From Pseudomonadota bacterium (lineage in GTDB: Bacteria; Pseudomonadota; Gammaproteobacteria; UBA9214): a stretch of DNA of 54,474 nucleotides. The notes beneath the pieces are model-generated. The model had not been told where the DNA came from. It saw only the letters and a program-made list of their open reading frames with translations, and did not search any database. The position numbers and the translations under genes were made by a program. Below, one piece after another: positions 28,510 through 36,896 of this stretch. The stretch's first letter is position 1; the number at the start of each line of letters is the position of its first letter. Where the stretch lies: contig JARFQV010000025.1 of assembly GCA_029287615.1 (NCBI GenBank), forward strand, positions 1 to 54,474, read 5' to 3'.

Positions 28510-29304
28510 ATGTCGGAACGTGTGCAAAAAGTACTCGCCAGTGCCGGATACGGGTCCAGGCGTGAACTGGAAAACTGGATTCGTGCCGGACGGATCACGA
28601 TCAACGGCAAGCCAGCGGAGCTTGGCCAGCGACTGAATGAGGGAGACCGGGTAAGCATTGATGACCGGCCCGTTTCCCTTTCCGGGCTGCGGAAGGACAT
28701 TCCATCCAGGAATATCATCTACCACAAGCCGGCGGGTGAACTCACGACCCGCTCTGACCCGGAAGGTCGACCCACTGTCTTCGACCACCTGCCGCGACTG
28801 CGTGAGGCACGCTGGATCAGCGTTGGCAGGCTTGATATCAACACCTCCGGCCTGCTCTTGCTGACCACTGACGGGGAACTGGCCAACCGTCTGATGCACC
28901 CCTCCAGCGCCCTGGAACGTGAATATGCCGTACGCATCCTCGGGGAAGTCGATCCGTCGGCAATCAGGAGGATGAGTCGAGGTGTCGCGCTGGAAGACGG
29001 TATGGCTCGGTTCAAGTCTATCCGGGATGCCGGTGGCAGCGGTGCGAACCACTGGTACCACGTGGTGTTGACGGAAGGACGAAACCGTGAGGTGCGCCGT
29101 ATCTGGGAATCACAGGGGCTGCGCGTCAGCCGGTTGATCAGAATTCGTTTTGGTCCGGTCACACTGCCCCGCAAGTTGCGACCCGGCAGAAGCCAGCCAC
29201 TGGAGGATGCCGGGGTTCAGGCCCTGTATCAAGCCGCTGGATTGAAACACAAGGCCACTGCTGGCACGAAGAGCAAGGGACGCAGGGGGGGCAGGCGCAA
29301 GTGA
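28510..29304 (+). CDS. rluB: 23S rRNA pseudouridine synthase RluB
   Basis: Modifies U2605 of 23S rRNA. 264 residues: an S4 RNA-binding domain at the N-terminus (MSERVQKVLASAGYGSRRELENWI), then the RsuA-type catalytic domain with Asp in VGRLDINTSGLLLLTTDG (~residues 109-126), and ITINGKPAELGQRL inside the S4 part. The C-terminal ~25 residues are Lys/Arg/Gly-rich (KSKGRRGGRRK), as in RluB proteins. The start ATG fits the S4 consensus. The stop overlaps the start of the next gene. Confidence 0.94.
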   Translation: MSERVQKVLASAGYGSRRELENWIRAGRITINGKPAELGQRLNEGDRVSIDDRPVSLSGLRKDIPSRNIIYHKPAGELTTRSDPEGRPTVFDHLPRLREARWISVGRLDINTSGLLLLTTDGELANRLMHPSSALEREYAVRILGEVDPSAIRRMSRGVALEDGMARFKSIRDAGGSGANHWYHVVLTEGRNREVRRIWESQGLRVSRLIRIRFGPVTLPRKLRPGRSQPLEDAGVQALYQAAGLKHKATAGTKSKGRRGGRRK

Positions 29305-29963
29305 GCATGGACGGGTTGCGTCTGAAATCCGTCTTCGAATGCCTGTATCAAACCCATGGTACGCAGGACTGGTGGCCCGGGGACACGCCTTTTGAAATCA
29401 TGGTCGGCGCGATCCTTACCCAGAATACAAGCTGGTCCAATGTGGAAAAGGCGATTGCGAACCTTGCAGGACACGGTCAGCTGGACCCGGTAAAGATTGC
29501 CTCGCTACAGCCGGATCGTCTGGCATTGCTCCTGAAGCCTTCCGGTTATTTCAATATCAAGGCCAGACGTCTGCAGAATTTCTGCCGATGGTACCTGGAG
29601 CAGGGGAGCTTCGAGGCACTGAACGGGCGACCGACAGCGGAACTGAGATCAGGCTTGCTCGGTGTTAACGGAATCGGCCCGGAAACGGCCGATGATATCC
29701 TTCTTTATGCTTTCGGGCGGCCGGTCTTTGTCATCGATGCCTATACCCGTCGTCTGTTCTCCCGCCTGGGATTGATCGAGGGAGATGAACCGTATGAAAA
29801 CCTGCGCCACAGGCTGGAGACGAAACTGGGTGCAGATGTGGAGCTGTACAATGAATATCATGCATTGATTGTGCGTCATGCCAAGGAAGTCTGTCAGGTA
29901 AAGGCGCGCTGTGCAGAATGTGTGTTATACCGCAGCTGCCCGGGTAGACAATTCGCTGTTTGA
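29301..29963 (+). CDS. Endonuclease III-like DNA glycosylase (MagIII/COG2231-like)
   Basis: 220 residues of the HhH-GPD glycosylase superfamily. FEIMVGAILTQNTSWSNVEKA (~residues 30-50) is typical of the MagIII/COG2231 group. In the HhH motif GVNGIGPETADD, the position of the catalytic lysine of endonuclease III (K in GRKTA) is Glu128, while the catalytic aspartate is kept (Asp146 in VIDAYTRR). A monofunctional glycosylase without lyase activity is therefore expected, as for 3-methyladenine glycosylase MagIII. Four cysteines (C-x5-C-x2-C-x5-C) at the C-terminus can hold a 4Fe-4S cluster. The start is GTG overlapping the rluB stop, with an ATG two codons later as an alternative. Confidence 0.87.
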   Translation: MSMDGLRLKSVFECLYQTHGTQDWWPGDTPFEIMVGAILTQNTSWSNVEKAIANLAGHGQLDPVKIASLQPDRLALLLKPSGYFNIKARRLQNFCRWYLEQGSFEALNGRPTAELRSGLLGVNGIGPETADDILLYAFGRPVFVIDAYTRRLFSRLGLIEGDEPYENLRHRLETKLGADVELYNEYHALIVRHAKEVCQVKARCAECVLYRSCPGRQFAV

Positions 29964-29980
29964 TTACACAGGAGACTAGC

Positions 29981-30367
29981 ATGAGCGCACGAATGAGCAG
30001 AAAGGGCCTGTCGATCGGAATCAGCCTGATGGACGATGATGTCTATGTCGAACTCAGGGCAATAGGCAGACTGACTCACCGGGACTATGAGGTACTGGTA
30101 CCCATGCTGGATGAGGCGATCAAGGAAGTACCCGAGCCCCATATCAGGATACTTGTGGATGCCCGGGAGTTCGAGGGTTGGGAACCCAGGGCAGCCTGGG
30201 ACGACTTCAGACTGGGTCTGAAACATCGAAAGGAGTTTTCCAAAATCGCCATCCTCGGTAACAAGCCATGGGAAAAATATGTCACCACGGTTGCCAGATG
30301 GTTTACCAGTGGTGATGCGAGATATTTCGAGGAGATGGATGAGGCAATCGAGTGGATAAGGGGATAA
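29981..30367 (+). CDS. SpoIIAA-like (STAS-related) protein
   Basis: 128 residues. The pattern SIGISLMDDDVYVELRAIGRLTHRDYEVLVPMLDEAI, the strand IRILVDAREFEGWEPRAAWDDF and the ending ARYFEEMDEAIEWIRG are those of the SpoIIAA-like/STAS-related family (Pfam SpoIIAA-like), whose members are cytosolic and of unproven function. The frame opens 7 codons upstream, but this ATG has GGAGA seven bases away. It lies 17 bases after the glycosylase gene and is likely last in the operon. Confidence 0.82.
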   Translation: MSARMSRKGLSIGISLMDDDVYVELRAIGRLTHRDYEVLVPMLDEAIKEVPEPHIRILVDAREFEGWEPRAAWDDFRLGLKHRKEFSKIAILGNKPWEKYVTTVARWFTSGDARYFEEMDEAIEWIRG

Positions 30368-30380
30368 GCCTGGTCGTATG

Positions 30381-30418
30381 AACGGCCCGGGTAACCAGCA
30401 GAGGTTGCCGCGGCCGTT
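30381..30418. terminator. Large hairpin between convergent genes
   Basis: AACGGCC (30381-30387) pairs with GGCCGTT (30412-30418); inside, GGTAACC and GGTTGCC pair with one G-T. The hairpin lies between the SpoIIAA-like gene (plus) and purT (minus), which end toward each other. It has only three T after it, so termination is likely but not proven. Confidence 0.45.
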
Positions 30419-30442
30419 TCCGGTATTCGCCCGGACACCAGT

Positions 30443-31624
30443 TTACAGATTTGCGGTGATTTTCTCTGACCCCTGTCTGGCCTTGTTCAGGGCCTCCTCG
30501 ACGGTGTCTCCCCTCGCCAACACCACACCCATGCGGCGCTTGCCATGGACCTGCGGTTTTCCGAACAGTCGCAATTGTGTCTCCGGTGCACTGAGTGCGC
30601 TTTCCAGGTTACCAAAACTCACCTGGCTGGAGTCGCCTTCTACCAGGATAACGCTGGATGCGGAAGGACCATGCAGGTGGAGATCGGGAATTGGCAGGTC
30701 CAGGATTGCCCGTGCGTGAAGCGCGAACTGTGACAGATCCTGGGAAATCATGGTTACCATACCGGTGTCATGGGGCCGTGGAGAAACCTCGCTGAAAATT
30801 GCCTCATCTCCCCTGATAAACAGTTCCACCCCGAAGATCCCGCGGCCGCCCAGTGCCCCGGTAATCTTTTCTGCGATATCCCGTGCGTCAGCCAGTGCCT
30901 TCTGACTCATTTGCTGTGGTTGCCAGGACTGCCGGTAATCGCCATCAACCTGAACATGGCCGATCGGCTCGCAGAAGGCGGTTCCGCCACGATGGCGTAC
31001 GGTTAGCTGGGTGATCTCGTAATCGAATTCCACAAAGCCTTCAACGATCACCTTGCCTGCGCCGCTGCGTCCGCCTTCCTGCGCGTAGTTCCAGGCCGTC
31101 TCGATGTCTGAGCGGGAATGAACGAGACTCTGCCCCTTGCCGGAGGAACTCATGATGGGTTTGACAACACAGGGAAGCCCGATCTCCTCGATGGCGGCAT
31201 CGAATGTCTCCCGCGTTTCCGCAAACCGGTAATCAGAAGTCCGGATCCCGAGTTCCTCGGCAGCAAGACGGCGTATACCTTCGCGGTTCATGGTAAGTCT
31301 TGCCGCGCGGGCGGTGGGGATGACCGTGTAACCGGATGATTCCAGTTCCACCAGGGTATCGGTGGCGATTGCCTCGATCTCCGGGACGATGAAATCCGGC
31401 TTTTCCCGTTCGATAAGCTTGCGCAAGGCCCGGGCATCCAGCATGGAAATGACATGACTGCGATGCGCCACCTGCATTGCGGGGGCGTTTTCGTACCGAT
31501 CGACCACGATCGTTTCAACCCCCAGCCTCTGCAGTTCGATGACTACCTCCTTGCCCAGTTCACCGCCACCGCACAGCAATACCCGGGTTGCCGAAACAGT
31601 GAGTGGAGTGCCAATGGTTGTCAT
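30443..31624 (-). CDS. purT: Formate-dependent phosphoribosylglycinamide formyltransferase PurT
   Basis: PurT makes formyl-GAR from GAR, formate and ATP, the folate-free alternative to PurN in purine synthesis. The 393-residue protein starts with a preATP-grasp domain ([23 protein letters not shown]), followed by an ATP-grasp fold with [16 protein letters not shown] (~150-165) and [30 protein letters not shown] (metal-binding Glu and Asn/Asp region, ~265-290). Length and motifs are normal. Its upstream region holds a good -10 box. Confidence 0.96.
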   Translation of the reverse strand: MTTIGTPLTVSATRVLLCGGGELGKEVVIELQRLGVETIVVDRYENAPAMQVAHRSHVISMLDARALRKLIEREKPDFIVPEIEAIATDTLVELESSGYTVIPTARAARLTMNREGIRRLAAEELGIRTSDYRFAETRETFDAAIEEIGLPCVVKPIMSSSGKGQSLVHSRSDIETAWNYAQEGGRSGAGKVIVEGFVEFDYEITQLTVRHRGGTAFCEPIGHVQVDGDYRQSWQPQQMSQKALADARDIAEKITGALGGRGIFGVELFIRGDEAIFSEVSPRPHDTGMVTMISQDLSQFALHARAILDLPIPDLHLHGPSASSVILVEGDSSQVSFGNLESALSAPETQLRLFGKPQVHGKRRMGVVLARGDTVEEALNKARQGSEKITANL

Positions 31625-31657
31625 CCGCGGATACCCCGGAGTAATTGGAAACGCCAG

Positions 31658-31663
31658 ATTATA
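31658..31663 (-). promoter_or_regulatory. Possible -10 box upstream of purT
   Basis: The minus strand reads TATAAT, 34 bases before the purT start. The -35 position (AGCGTT at 17 bases) is poor, so this is a partial promoter. The hairpin-rich stretch GCTAGC...GGCTAGC (31689-31718) lies between this site and the upstream gene. Confidence 0.35.
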
Positions 31664-31714
31664 TAAAACGGACCCGAAATAACGCTAGCGGAATGTTTCC
31701 GGGAGAAATCCGGG

Positions 31715-32134
31715 CTAGCTGTTGTAGCGCAGGTGATAGCAGTGCGGACGAAGACCCGGGGTGATGGAGCCGCTGCTGCCAACCAGGAAGACGGCATAGG
31801 CCGCCTTGCCCTGACACTCGGCCAGAGATCGCAGCTGCAGTTCAATATCCGTGTGGGGAGTCCAGGCTGGAAACTGGCAGAGCAGGTAGATAGCGTATTC
31901 CTTTCTGCCGAGAATGTATTTCAGGACATCGGCGGGCTCCCGAGTGCCGGAGATGCGCTCATCGGACCCGGACTCATGGAGACCCATGGCAGGCCGCCAC
32001 ATGAAAACCGGTGTTCCGGTGGCCCTTCCATAATCACGAAATGCGCGGGTCACCTGCTCCGTATCCAGGGTATCAATGGCAAACAGGGGGATATGTGATT
32101 CCACCATTTCACTGATCTGTGCCAGTTCTCCCAT
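31715..32134 (-). CDS. Stand-alone protein resembling the N-terminal domain of Ycf46-type AAA proteins
   Basis: 139 residues. The order MGELAQISEMVESHIPLFAIDTLDTEQV, TPVFMWRPAMGL, PADVLKYIL, AIYLLCQFPAW, LRSLAE and AVFLVGSSGSITPGL matches the N-terminal part of Ycf46-like AAA+ proteins, which reads like 'YPLIYI.TWEE.RV', 'W....GL', 'ALDYIL', 'F.L.DFH', 'LRDL' and 'I.L.SP...IP.EL'. The AAA ATPase module is absent: no Walker A exists here. The frame is open to a TTG 43 codons upstream, but this ATG has AAGGAG nine bases away. Function unknown; a regulator lacking the motor part is a possibility. Assignment rests on my pattern memory. Confidence 0.6.
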   Translation of the reverse strand: MGELAQISEMVESHIPLFAIDTLDTEQVTRAFRDYGRATGTPVFMWRPAMGLHESGSDERISGTREPADVLKYILGRKEYAIYLLCQFPAWTPHTDIELQLRSLAECQGKAAYAVFLVGSSGSITPGLRPHCYHLRYNS

Positions 32135-32413
32135 GTGAGGGCACTCCTTATCTGCAACACATCGCCAGACCGCATTCCGCTTGTTCGGAAAATGTATTGT
32201 GAATACAAATCCCTGCTCGATCACCTCGCCCCGCGGTGAGAAATCCGGGCCGGGACCTGCCAAGTACTAACAATCACTAGTATAGAGGAAGTCAGGGATG
32301 GAAATTGTGCCATCTGTCATAAAAAGAGGATATCGTAGCTCGATGGAAACGCCGGTGGCGGGACCTGGCGGCAATAACCAGGCTCGGGTCGTCTGTCGGT
32401 GCCGGTATGCGGT

Positions 32414-33316
32414 TCATGCCGCGCATATCCGGTTACCGCCTTGTGATTTGGCCTGAAAGAGACTGAAGTCCGCCCGTTGCAGGAATGTGAGCAGATTGTC
32501 ATCGGTACGCAGTGTGTTGATGCCCGCGCTGACGGTTATCGAAACCGTTCCGAATACGCTTGGTAATTGCCGGCTGGAGACCATGGTGCACATTTCCCCT
32601 GCAAGTACGCTGGCGCTGTCTTTGTCCGTATCCCTCAGCAGTATCATGAATTCATCGCCCTTGCCCCGGAATAGGGTATCGATTCTACCGAGTACCTGGC
32701 CCATACAGCTCACTACGGTCTTCAGCACCTCGTCACCGGTCAGGCTCCCGTGTACTTCATTCAGATTCCGGAAGTGATCGATGTTCAGGACGATAATTGA
32801 CAATGGCAGCTCATGTTTCCTCGCGTAATTCATTTCCCTGCAGAGCATTTCCTTCAGAGCCACCCCGTCATGCAGGCCTGTCAGCGTATCCCTGTTGGCC
32901 ATTTGCAGGGCTTCCCTGTGAACGAGTGAATCCCGCAACGGCAGGAGAAGAATCGGCAGTAGTCCGCCGATCTGCTCGATCTCCTTGTCCGTGAATTTCC
33001 TGCGGCGATGAAATGTGAGTTCACCCAGAAATCTTGATCCCAGCATCAGTCTGCATCGGTGGCTGTGATAGGCGCATTGACCCAGTGTATATTCGATTCC
33101 CCTGGTTGCGTTGCGGTAATGGATTCCATGCAGCGGGACAGTGGATCGAAGCGTACCCGAGAAGAGTTCAAGCAGGTGTCTGGGGTCGCGTACTGACTGT
33201 AATCGACGTACCAGCGCCAGGGATGCAGATGTCAGAGTACTTCTGTATCCCGGGGCATCCTGAGGGGTCAGAGAGTTGACCGGAATTACGGATTCATCAG
33301 CTTGGCAGATCGTCAT
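32414..33316 (-). CDS. GGDEF-domain protein with altered catalytic residues
   Basis: 300 residues with no membrane segment. Residues ~25-135 form an N-terminal region, perhaps GAF-like (TLGQCAYHSHRCRLMLG), followed by a GGDEF domain. The domain departs from active diguanylate cyclases: DxLTGLxNR is DTLTGLHDG, the metal-binding Asp of 'LDIDHF' is Asn178 (VLNIDHF), and GGDEF is KGDEF (219-223). The inhibitory RxxD site is absent. A non-catalytic c-di-GMP or GTP-binding regulator is a fair inference. It starts with ATG after GGGAG. The thioredoxin-fold gene lies divergently upstream. Confidence 0.88.
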   Translation of the reverse strand: MTICQADESVIPVNSLTPQDAPGYRSTLTSASLALVRRLQSVRDPRHLLELFSGTLRSTVPLHGIHYRNATRGIEYTLGQCAYHSHRCRLMLGSRFLGELTFHRRRKFTDKEIEQIGGLLPILLLPLRDSLVHREALQMANRDTLTGLHDGVALKEMLCREMNYARKHELPLSIIVLNIDHFRNLNEVHGSLTGDEVLKTVVSCMGQVLGRIDTLFRGKGDEFMILLRDTDKDSASVLAGEMCTMVSSRQLPSVFGTVSITVSAGINTLRTDDNLLTFLQRADFSLFQAKSQGGNRICAA

Positions 33317-33592
33317 GATACGAACTCCCGTTGTTTTGCGGTACCACTGAATCTATGCCATTGTCGTGCCAGTTTTGCAGCTTTCCAATAAATGGTTAGT
33401 AAACATATCCTTGTCGTATTTTGATTCCGATACGACTATGCTTACTGTCAAGCGAATGACGAATAGCGCGGATAAACAGCATCATTGTGTGGGAACTTTG
33501 ACGTTCGGGGATAGAGATTGACGATGGCGGTGCGCATCCCCCGGATGTTGACTGAAATAACATCCTTACTGAACAAGAGGAGTGTGTCGTTT

Positions 33593-34627
33593 ATGTGGAT
33601 GCGATTCATCATGAGTGCTCTGTTACTCGCCTGTTTCCCCGCTGGCGCAGGCGAGGTACCGGCAGAGAGCCTGGGTGCAGGCTATGTCAATCCGGGTTAT
33701 GAGGATAAACCGGGGTGGTTTGTTAACTCGTTTCTCGATATACGTGAGGATGTTGCCGAGGCTGCGGCAGATGGCAAACAGGTGATCCTCTACTTTTACC
33801 AGGATGGTTGTCCCTACTGTAAAAAACTCCTGGAGACCAATTTTACTCTGCGGGAAATCGTGGAAAAGACACGCAGCCGGTATCATGTCATCGCGATCAA
33901 CATGTGGGGGGATCGGGAAGTCACAGATTTCAATGGCGAATTGACTACCGAAAAGTCATTCGCGAGTGGCCTGCGCATCATGTTTACCCCCACAATGCTA
34001 TTCCTGGATGACAGGGGGCAGGTTGTTTTGCGTGTCAACGGTTACTACCCGCCGCGCAAGTTTGATGCCGCGCTGGACTATGCGGCGGAACACACTGGAC
34101 GTTCACCAGGCTTCGCAGAATTTTATGCGGGTCTGGAATCCGGTTCGCCGGGGGGTAGACTGCACACCGATCCGGGTTATTTACAGCCACCATACCGCCT
34201 GGCGGCGCGTGAAAGTGAAAAACCGCTCCTGGTCCTGTTTGAGCAGAAGGATTGCCCGCCTTGTGATGAATTGCATCTCGATATATTGCAACGGCCCGAG
34301 AGTCGCGAGCTACTTGACAGGTTCGATGTGGCGTTGCTGGATATCCATTCCCGTGAAATGCTGCAGCGAGCGGACCGGATTGAAAGCAGTGCGGCTGATT
34401 GGGCCAGGGATCTGGAGATACAGTATGTACCCGCGCTGGTTTTTTTCGATGACCGGGGCAGGGAGGTTTTCCGGGCAGAGGCATGGTTCCGGTCTTTTCA
34501 TATCCAGTCCGTTTTGGACTATGTAGCCTCGGGAGCCTACCTTGAGCAGCCCGACTTCCAGCGTTTTATCGCTGCCCGTGCCGATGCACTGGAGGCGCAG
34601 GGAATCCACGTGGACCTGATGGATTAA
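33593..34627 (+). CDS. Exported protein with two thioredoxin-like domains
   Basis: 344 residues. A signal peptide (MWMRFIMSALLLACFPAGAG) precedes two thioredoxin-like folds. The first carries CPYC at 73-76 in VILYFYQDGCPYCKKLL; the second CPPC at 221-224 in LLVLFEQKDCPPCDELH. Each has the cis-Pro loop (FTPTMLF ~residue 131; YVPALVF ~280) and a following 'D.RG.' turn. Its first half resembles SoxW/thioredoxin-2 type proteins of the periplasm. A role in disulfide or reductant handling is likely; the partner is unknown. The start is chosen because AGAGGAG lies ten bases before the ATG. A GGAACTT box near 33490 upstream might be a sigma-E type -35 site, unconfirmed. Confidence 0.85.
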   Translation: MWMRFIMSALLLACFPAGAGEVPAESLGAGYVNPGYEDKPGWFVNSFLDIREDVAEAAADGKQVILYFYQDGCPYCKKLLETNFTLREIVEKTRSRYHVIAINMWGDREVTDFNGELTTEKSFASGLRIMFTPTMLFLDDRGQVVLRVNGYYPPRKFDAALDYAAEHTGRSPGFAEFYAGLESGSPGGRLHTDPGYLQPPYRLAARESEKPLLVLFEQKDCPPCDELHLDILQRPESRELLDRFDVALLDIHSREMLQRADRIESSAADWARDLEIQYVPALVFFDDRGREVFRAEAWFRSFHIQSVLDYVASGAYLEQPDFQRFIAARADALEAQGIHVDLMD

Positions 34628-34638
34628 CGGATGGTGTG

Positions 34639-35406
34639 TCAACCGGGGAATGCGCGGGCATCGAACTGCTGGCCGGTGACCCCCCTGCTGTCCGGGCCCA
34701 TCAGGTACAGGTAGACGGGAACGACAGCATCGGGCAGGGGCAGTTTCCCGGGATTCTCGCCCGGGTAGGCGAGGGTTCGCAGGGCACTGCGGACCGGGCC
34801 CGGATCAATGCTGTTGACCCGGATTCGCGTATTGGTCTCCGTCTCATCCGCCAGTATCTGCATCATGCATTCCACTCCGGCCTTGGCAATTCCATAAGCG
34901 CCCCAGTAGGCACGGCCCTGCCTGCCGGTTTCATCCGATGTGAACACAATCGAGGCATCGCCGGATTGCACCAGTAGTTCCAGGCAGGCCCGGGTGAGCA
35001 GGAATGGCGCAGTGAGATTGACCTGGATCGACTGAAACCACAACTCGGTATCGAAGTGGGTGAGAGGGGCAAGTGCTCCCAGCAGGGCTGCATTGTGCAG
35101 CAGACCGTCGAGCCGGCCGAATTCCTTGCGGATGGTTACAGCCAGGTTTTCGTAATCTTGCGGGGTGGCGCCACAGAGATCCAGCGGGTATATCGCTGCC
35201 TGTGGTCCGCCTGCATCCTCGATTTCATCATAGACGGACTCCAGTTTACGCACCGTCCTTCCCAGCAGTATCACGGTAGCGCCGTGCCGGGCGAATGCAG
35301 TCGCCGTTGCCCGGCCGATTCCGCTTCCTGCCCCGGTTATCAGGATGATCCGGTCTGTCAACAGATCAGGCGCGGCTATCCAGTCCTTTATGTCAGTATT
35401 GACCAT
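34639..35406 (-). CDS. yciK: Short-chain dehydrogenase YciK
   Basis: 255 residues of the SDR family, with the Rossmann motif TGAGSGIGRA (~24-33), DGLLHNAAL (~90) and the catalytic YGIAKAG segment (Tyr and Lys four apart, ~165). YciK is the SDR commonly found beside the ubiG/mupP genes in Pseudomonas-type genomes; its substrate is not known. It is convergent with the thioredoxin-like gene and ends 12 bases from it. rmuC and mupP lie upstream on the same strand. Confidence 0.92.
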   Translation of the reverse strand: MVNTDIKDWIAAPDLLTDRIILITGAGSGIGRATATAFARHGATVILLGRTVRKLESVYDEIEDAGGPQAAIYPLDLCGATPQDYENLAVTIRKEFGRLDGLLHNAALLGALAPLTHFDTELWFQSIQVNLTAPFLLTRACLELLVQSGDASIVFTSDETGRQGRAYWGAYGIAKAGVECMMQILADETETNTRIRVNSIDPGPVRSALRTLAYPGENPGKLPLPDAVVPVYLYLMGPDSRGVTGQQFDARAFPG

Positions 35407-35608
35407 GGTACTTCCTGATTGGCGATGCGGCAGTCATCATGCGGCTAATTGTACCAGCCCGGGAGGATGAACTGGGCAAGGATCGTTCTGGTCGTCCTGA
35501 CTGTGCCCCGGCGACCGGATGGATAGTGCGGGATTGACGGTTCTTGCGCCCTGTATTTGAATGTTCGGGCTGAATTCCGAATGGAGAGGAACCGGATACG
35601 GATACCGA

Positions 35609-36889
35609 TCAGGTAGTACTTTCCTCGGTTTTACGGTTCTCTACCTGTCGTGAAGATCGTTCCACCTGCACCGGCCCGGATATCGGTCTGCACTCGGGAA
35701 TACCCATCTCGGTGAACTTCCGCGCACCTGGCATTACACGGCTGTCGAAGGAACCGACTGCCTTGTTGAATGCATGCACACTACCATCCAGGTTCTTCCC
35801 GACCTGTGCCAGATGTTCGGCAAAGGTGGACAGTCTCGCATACAGGTCCTGGCCAACATCCCTGATCCGGTCTGCATTCCTGGCCAGCGTCTCCTGGCGC
35901 CAACCGTAGGCAACGGCCCGCATCAGGGCGACGAGACTCGATGGGGTCGCAAGCACAACCTTGCGATTCAGGGCATCCTCAAGCAGTTGCGGATCGATCT
36001 CCAGTGCTGCGCTCAGGAACTGGTCTCCCGGTATGAACAGCACCACGAATTCCAGCGCATGACTGAACTGTTCCCAGTAGGATTTGGCGGACAGTTCGCG
36101 AACCCGCTCGCGTACCTTTCTGGCATGTCGTTTCAGCGCCTGCTCCTGCGCCTCGTCATCGCTTGCCTCCACTGCGGTGAGGTAGGCGTCCAGCGGGGTC
36201 TTGGCATCGATAATCAGTTCACGACCACCTGGCATCCGTACGATCATGTCGGGACGGATCTGCCCGTCTTCGGTGTCGACGGTTTCCTGCTGGTAGAAGT
36301 CGCAATGCTCCGACATTCCAGCCAGTTCAGCCAGACGCTTGAGTGTTATCTCTCCCCATTGCCCGCGTATCTCGGGTCGGCGCAATGCCTGGACAAGGTT
36401 GCGGGTCTCGCCCCGCAGTTCGCGTTGAGACTCGACCATGCCCTGCAGATGCTGGGCCAGGGCGCCCTGTGCCTCCTTTCGTTCATTCTCCATGCGGCGC
36501 ATTTCGGTTTCAGTCCTGGCGAGTGCTTCACGGATCGGCTTGACCAGCCCCCTGACTGCCTGTTCCCGCTCGGCAAGTGTGCCCTCGGCCCTGATGTGTA
36601 GTTGTTTGAGGTTTTCCTGCGCCAGCTTGATGAATTCGGTGCTGTTGTTTTTCAATGCCTCGCCGGCCAGGCTGTTGAAGGTATGTGTCAACTGGCGGCG
36701 GGCCTGCAGGTGGGCTACCTCCCGATCCTGCGCTGCATGGCGTTCCGCCTCGAGCTCCGTGTTCAGGCGTATATTGCTGGCGCGCAGTTCATTGATCTTG
36801 CGGTTGCCACTCAGATAGGCAATCAGCGCACCTACCTCTGCTGCCAGCAGGGTTGCCAGGACGATGATGAGTATCTGATGCCCGTCCAC
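35609..36889 (-). CDS. rmuC: DNA recombination protein RmuC
   Basis: 426 residues. An N-terminal membrane helix (ILIIVLATLLAAEVGALIAYLSG) is followed by a coiled-coil (to ~residue 170) and the RmuC nuclease-like domain: RGQWGEITLKRLAELAGM, PDMIVRMPGGRELIIDAKTPLDAYL and VVLFIPGDQFLSAAL. It suppresses inversions at short inverted repeats in E. coli; the biochemical role is not fixed. The frame is open far upstream, so the start is chosen as the GTG (VDGHQILIIV) just after the mupP stop, since the longer form would lie inside mupP. The ribosome site is weak. No gene lies between rmuC and yciK (~200 bases). Confidence 0.92.
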   Translation of the reverse strand: MDGHQILIIVLATLLAAEVGALIAYLSGNRKINELRASNIRLNTELEAERHAAQDREVAHLQARRQLTHTFNSLAGEALKNNSTEFIKLAQENLKQLHIRAEGTLAEREQAVRGLVKPIREALARTETEMRRMENERKEAQGALAQHLQGMVESQRELRGETRNLVQALRRPEIRGQWGEITLKRLAELAGMSEHCDFYQQETVDTEDGQIRPDMIVRMPGGRELIIDAKTPLDAYLTAVEASDDEAQEQALKRHARKVRERVRELSAKSYWEQFSHALEFVVLFIPGDQFLSAALEIDPQLLEDALNRKVVLATPSSLVALMRAVAYGWRQETLARNADRIRDVGQDLYARLSTFAEHLAQVGKNLDGSVHAFNKAVGSFDSRVMPGARKFTEMGIPECRPISGPVQVERSSRQVENRKTEESTT

Positions 36890-36896
36890 CGTTTCG

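Noticed and set aside
33488..33500. GGAACTT box as a sigma-E promoter for the thioredoxin-like gene
   Set aside because: The -35 matches, but no TCTGA/TCAAA-like -10 was found at 15-17 bases, so it is mentioned only in the gene entry.
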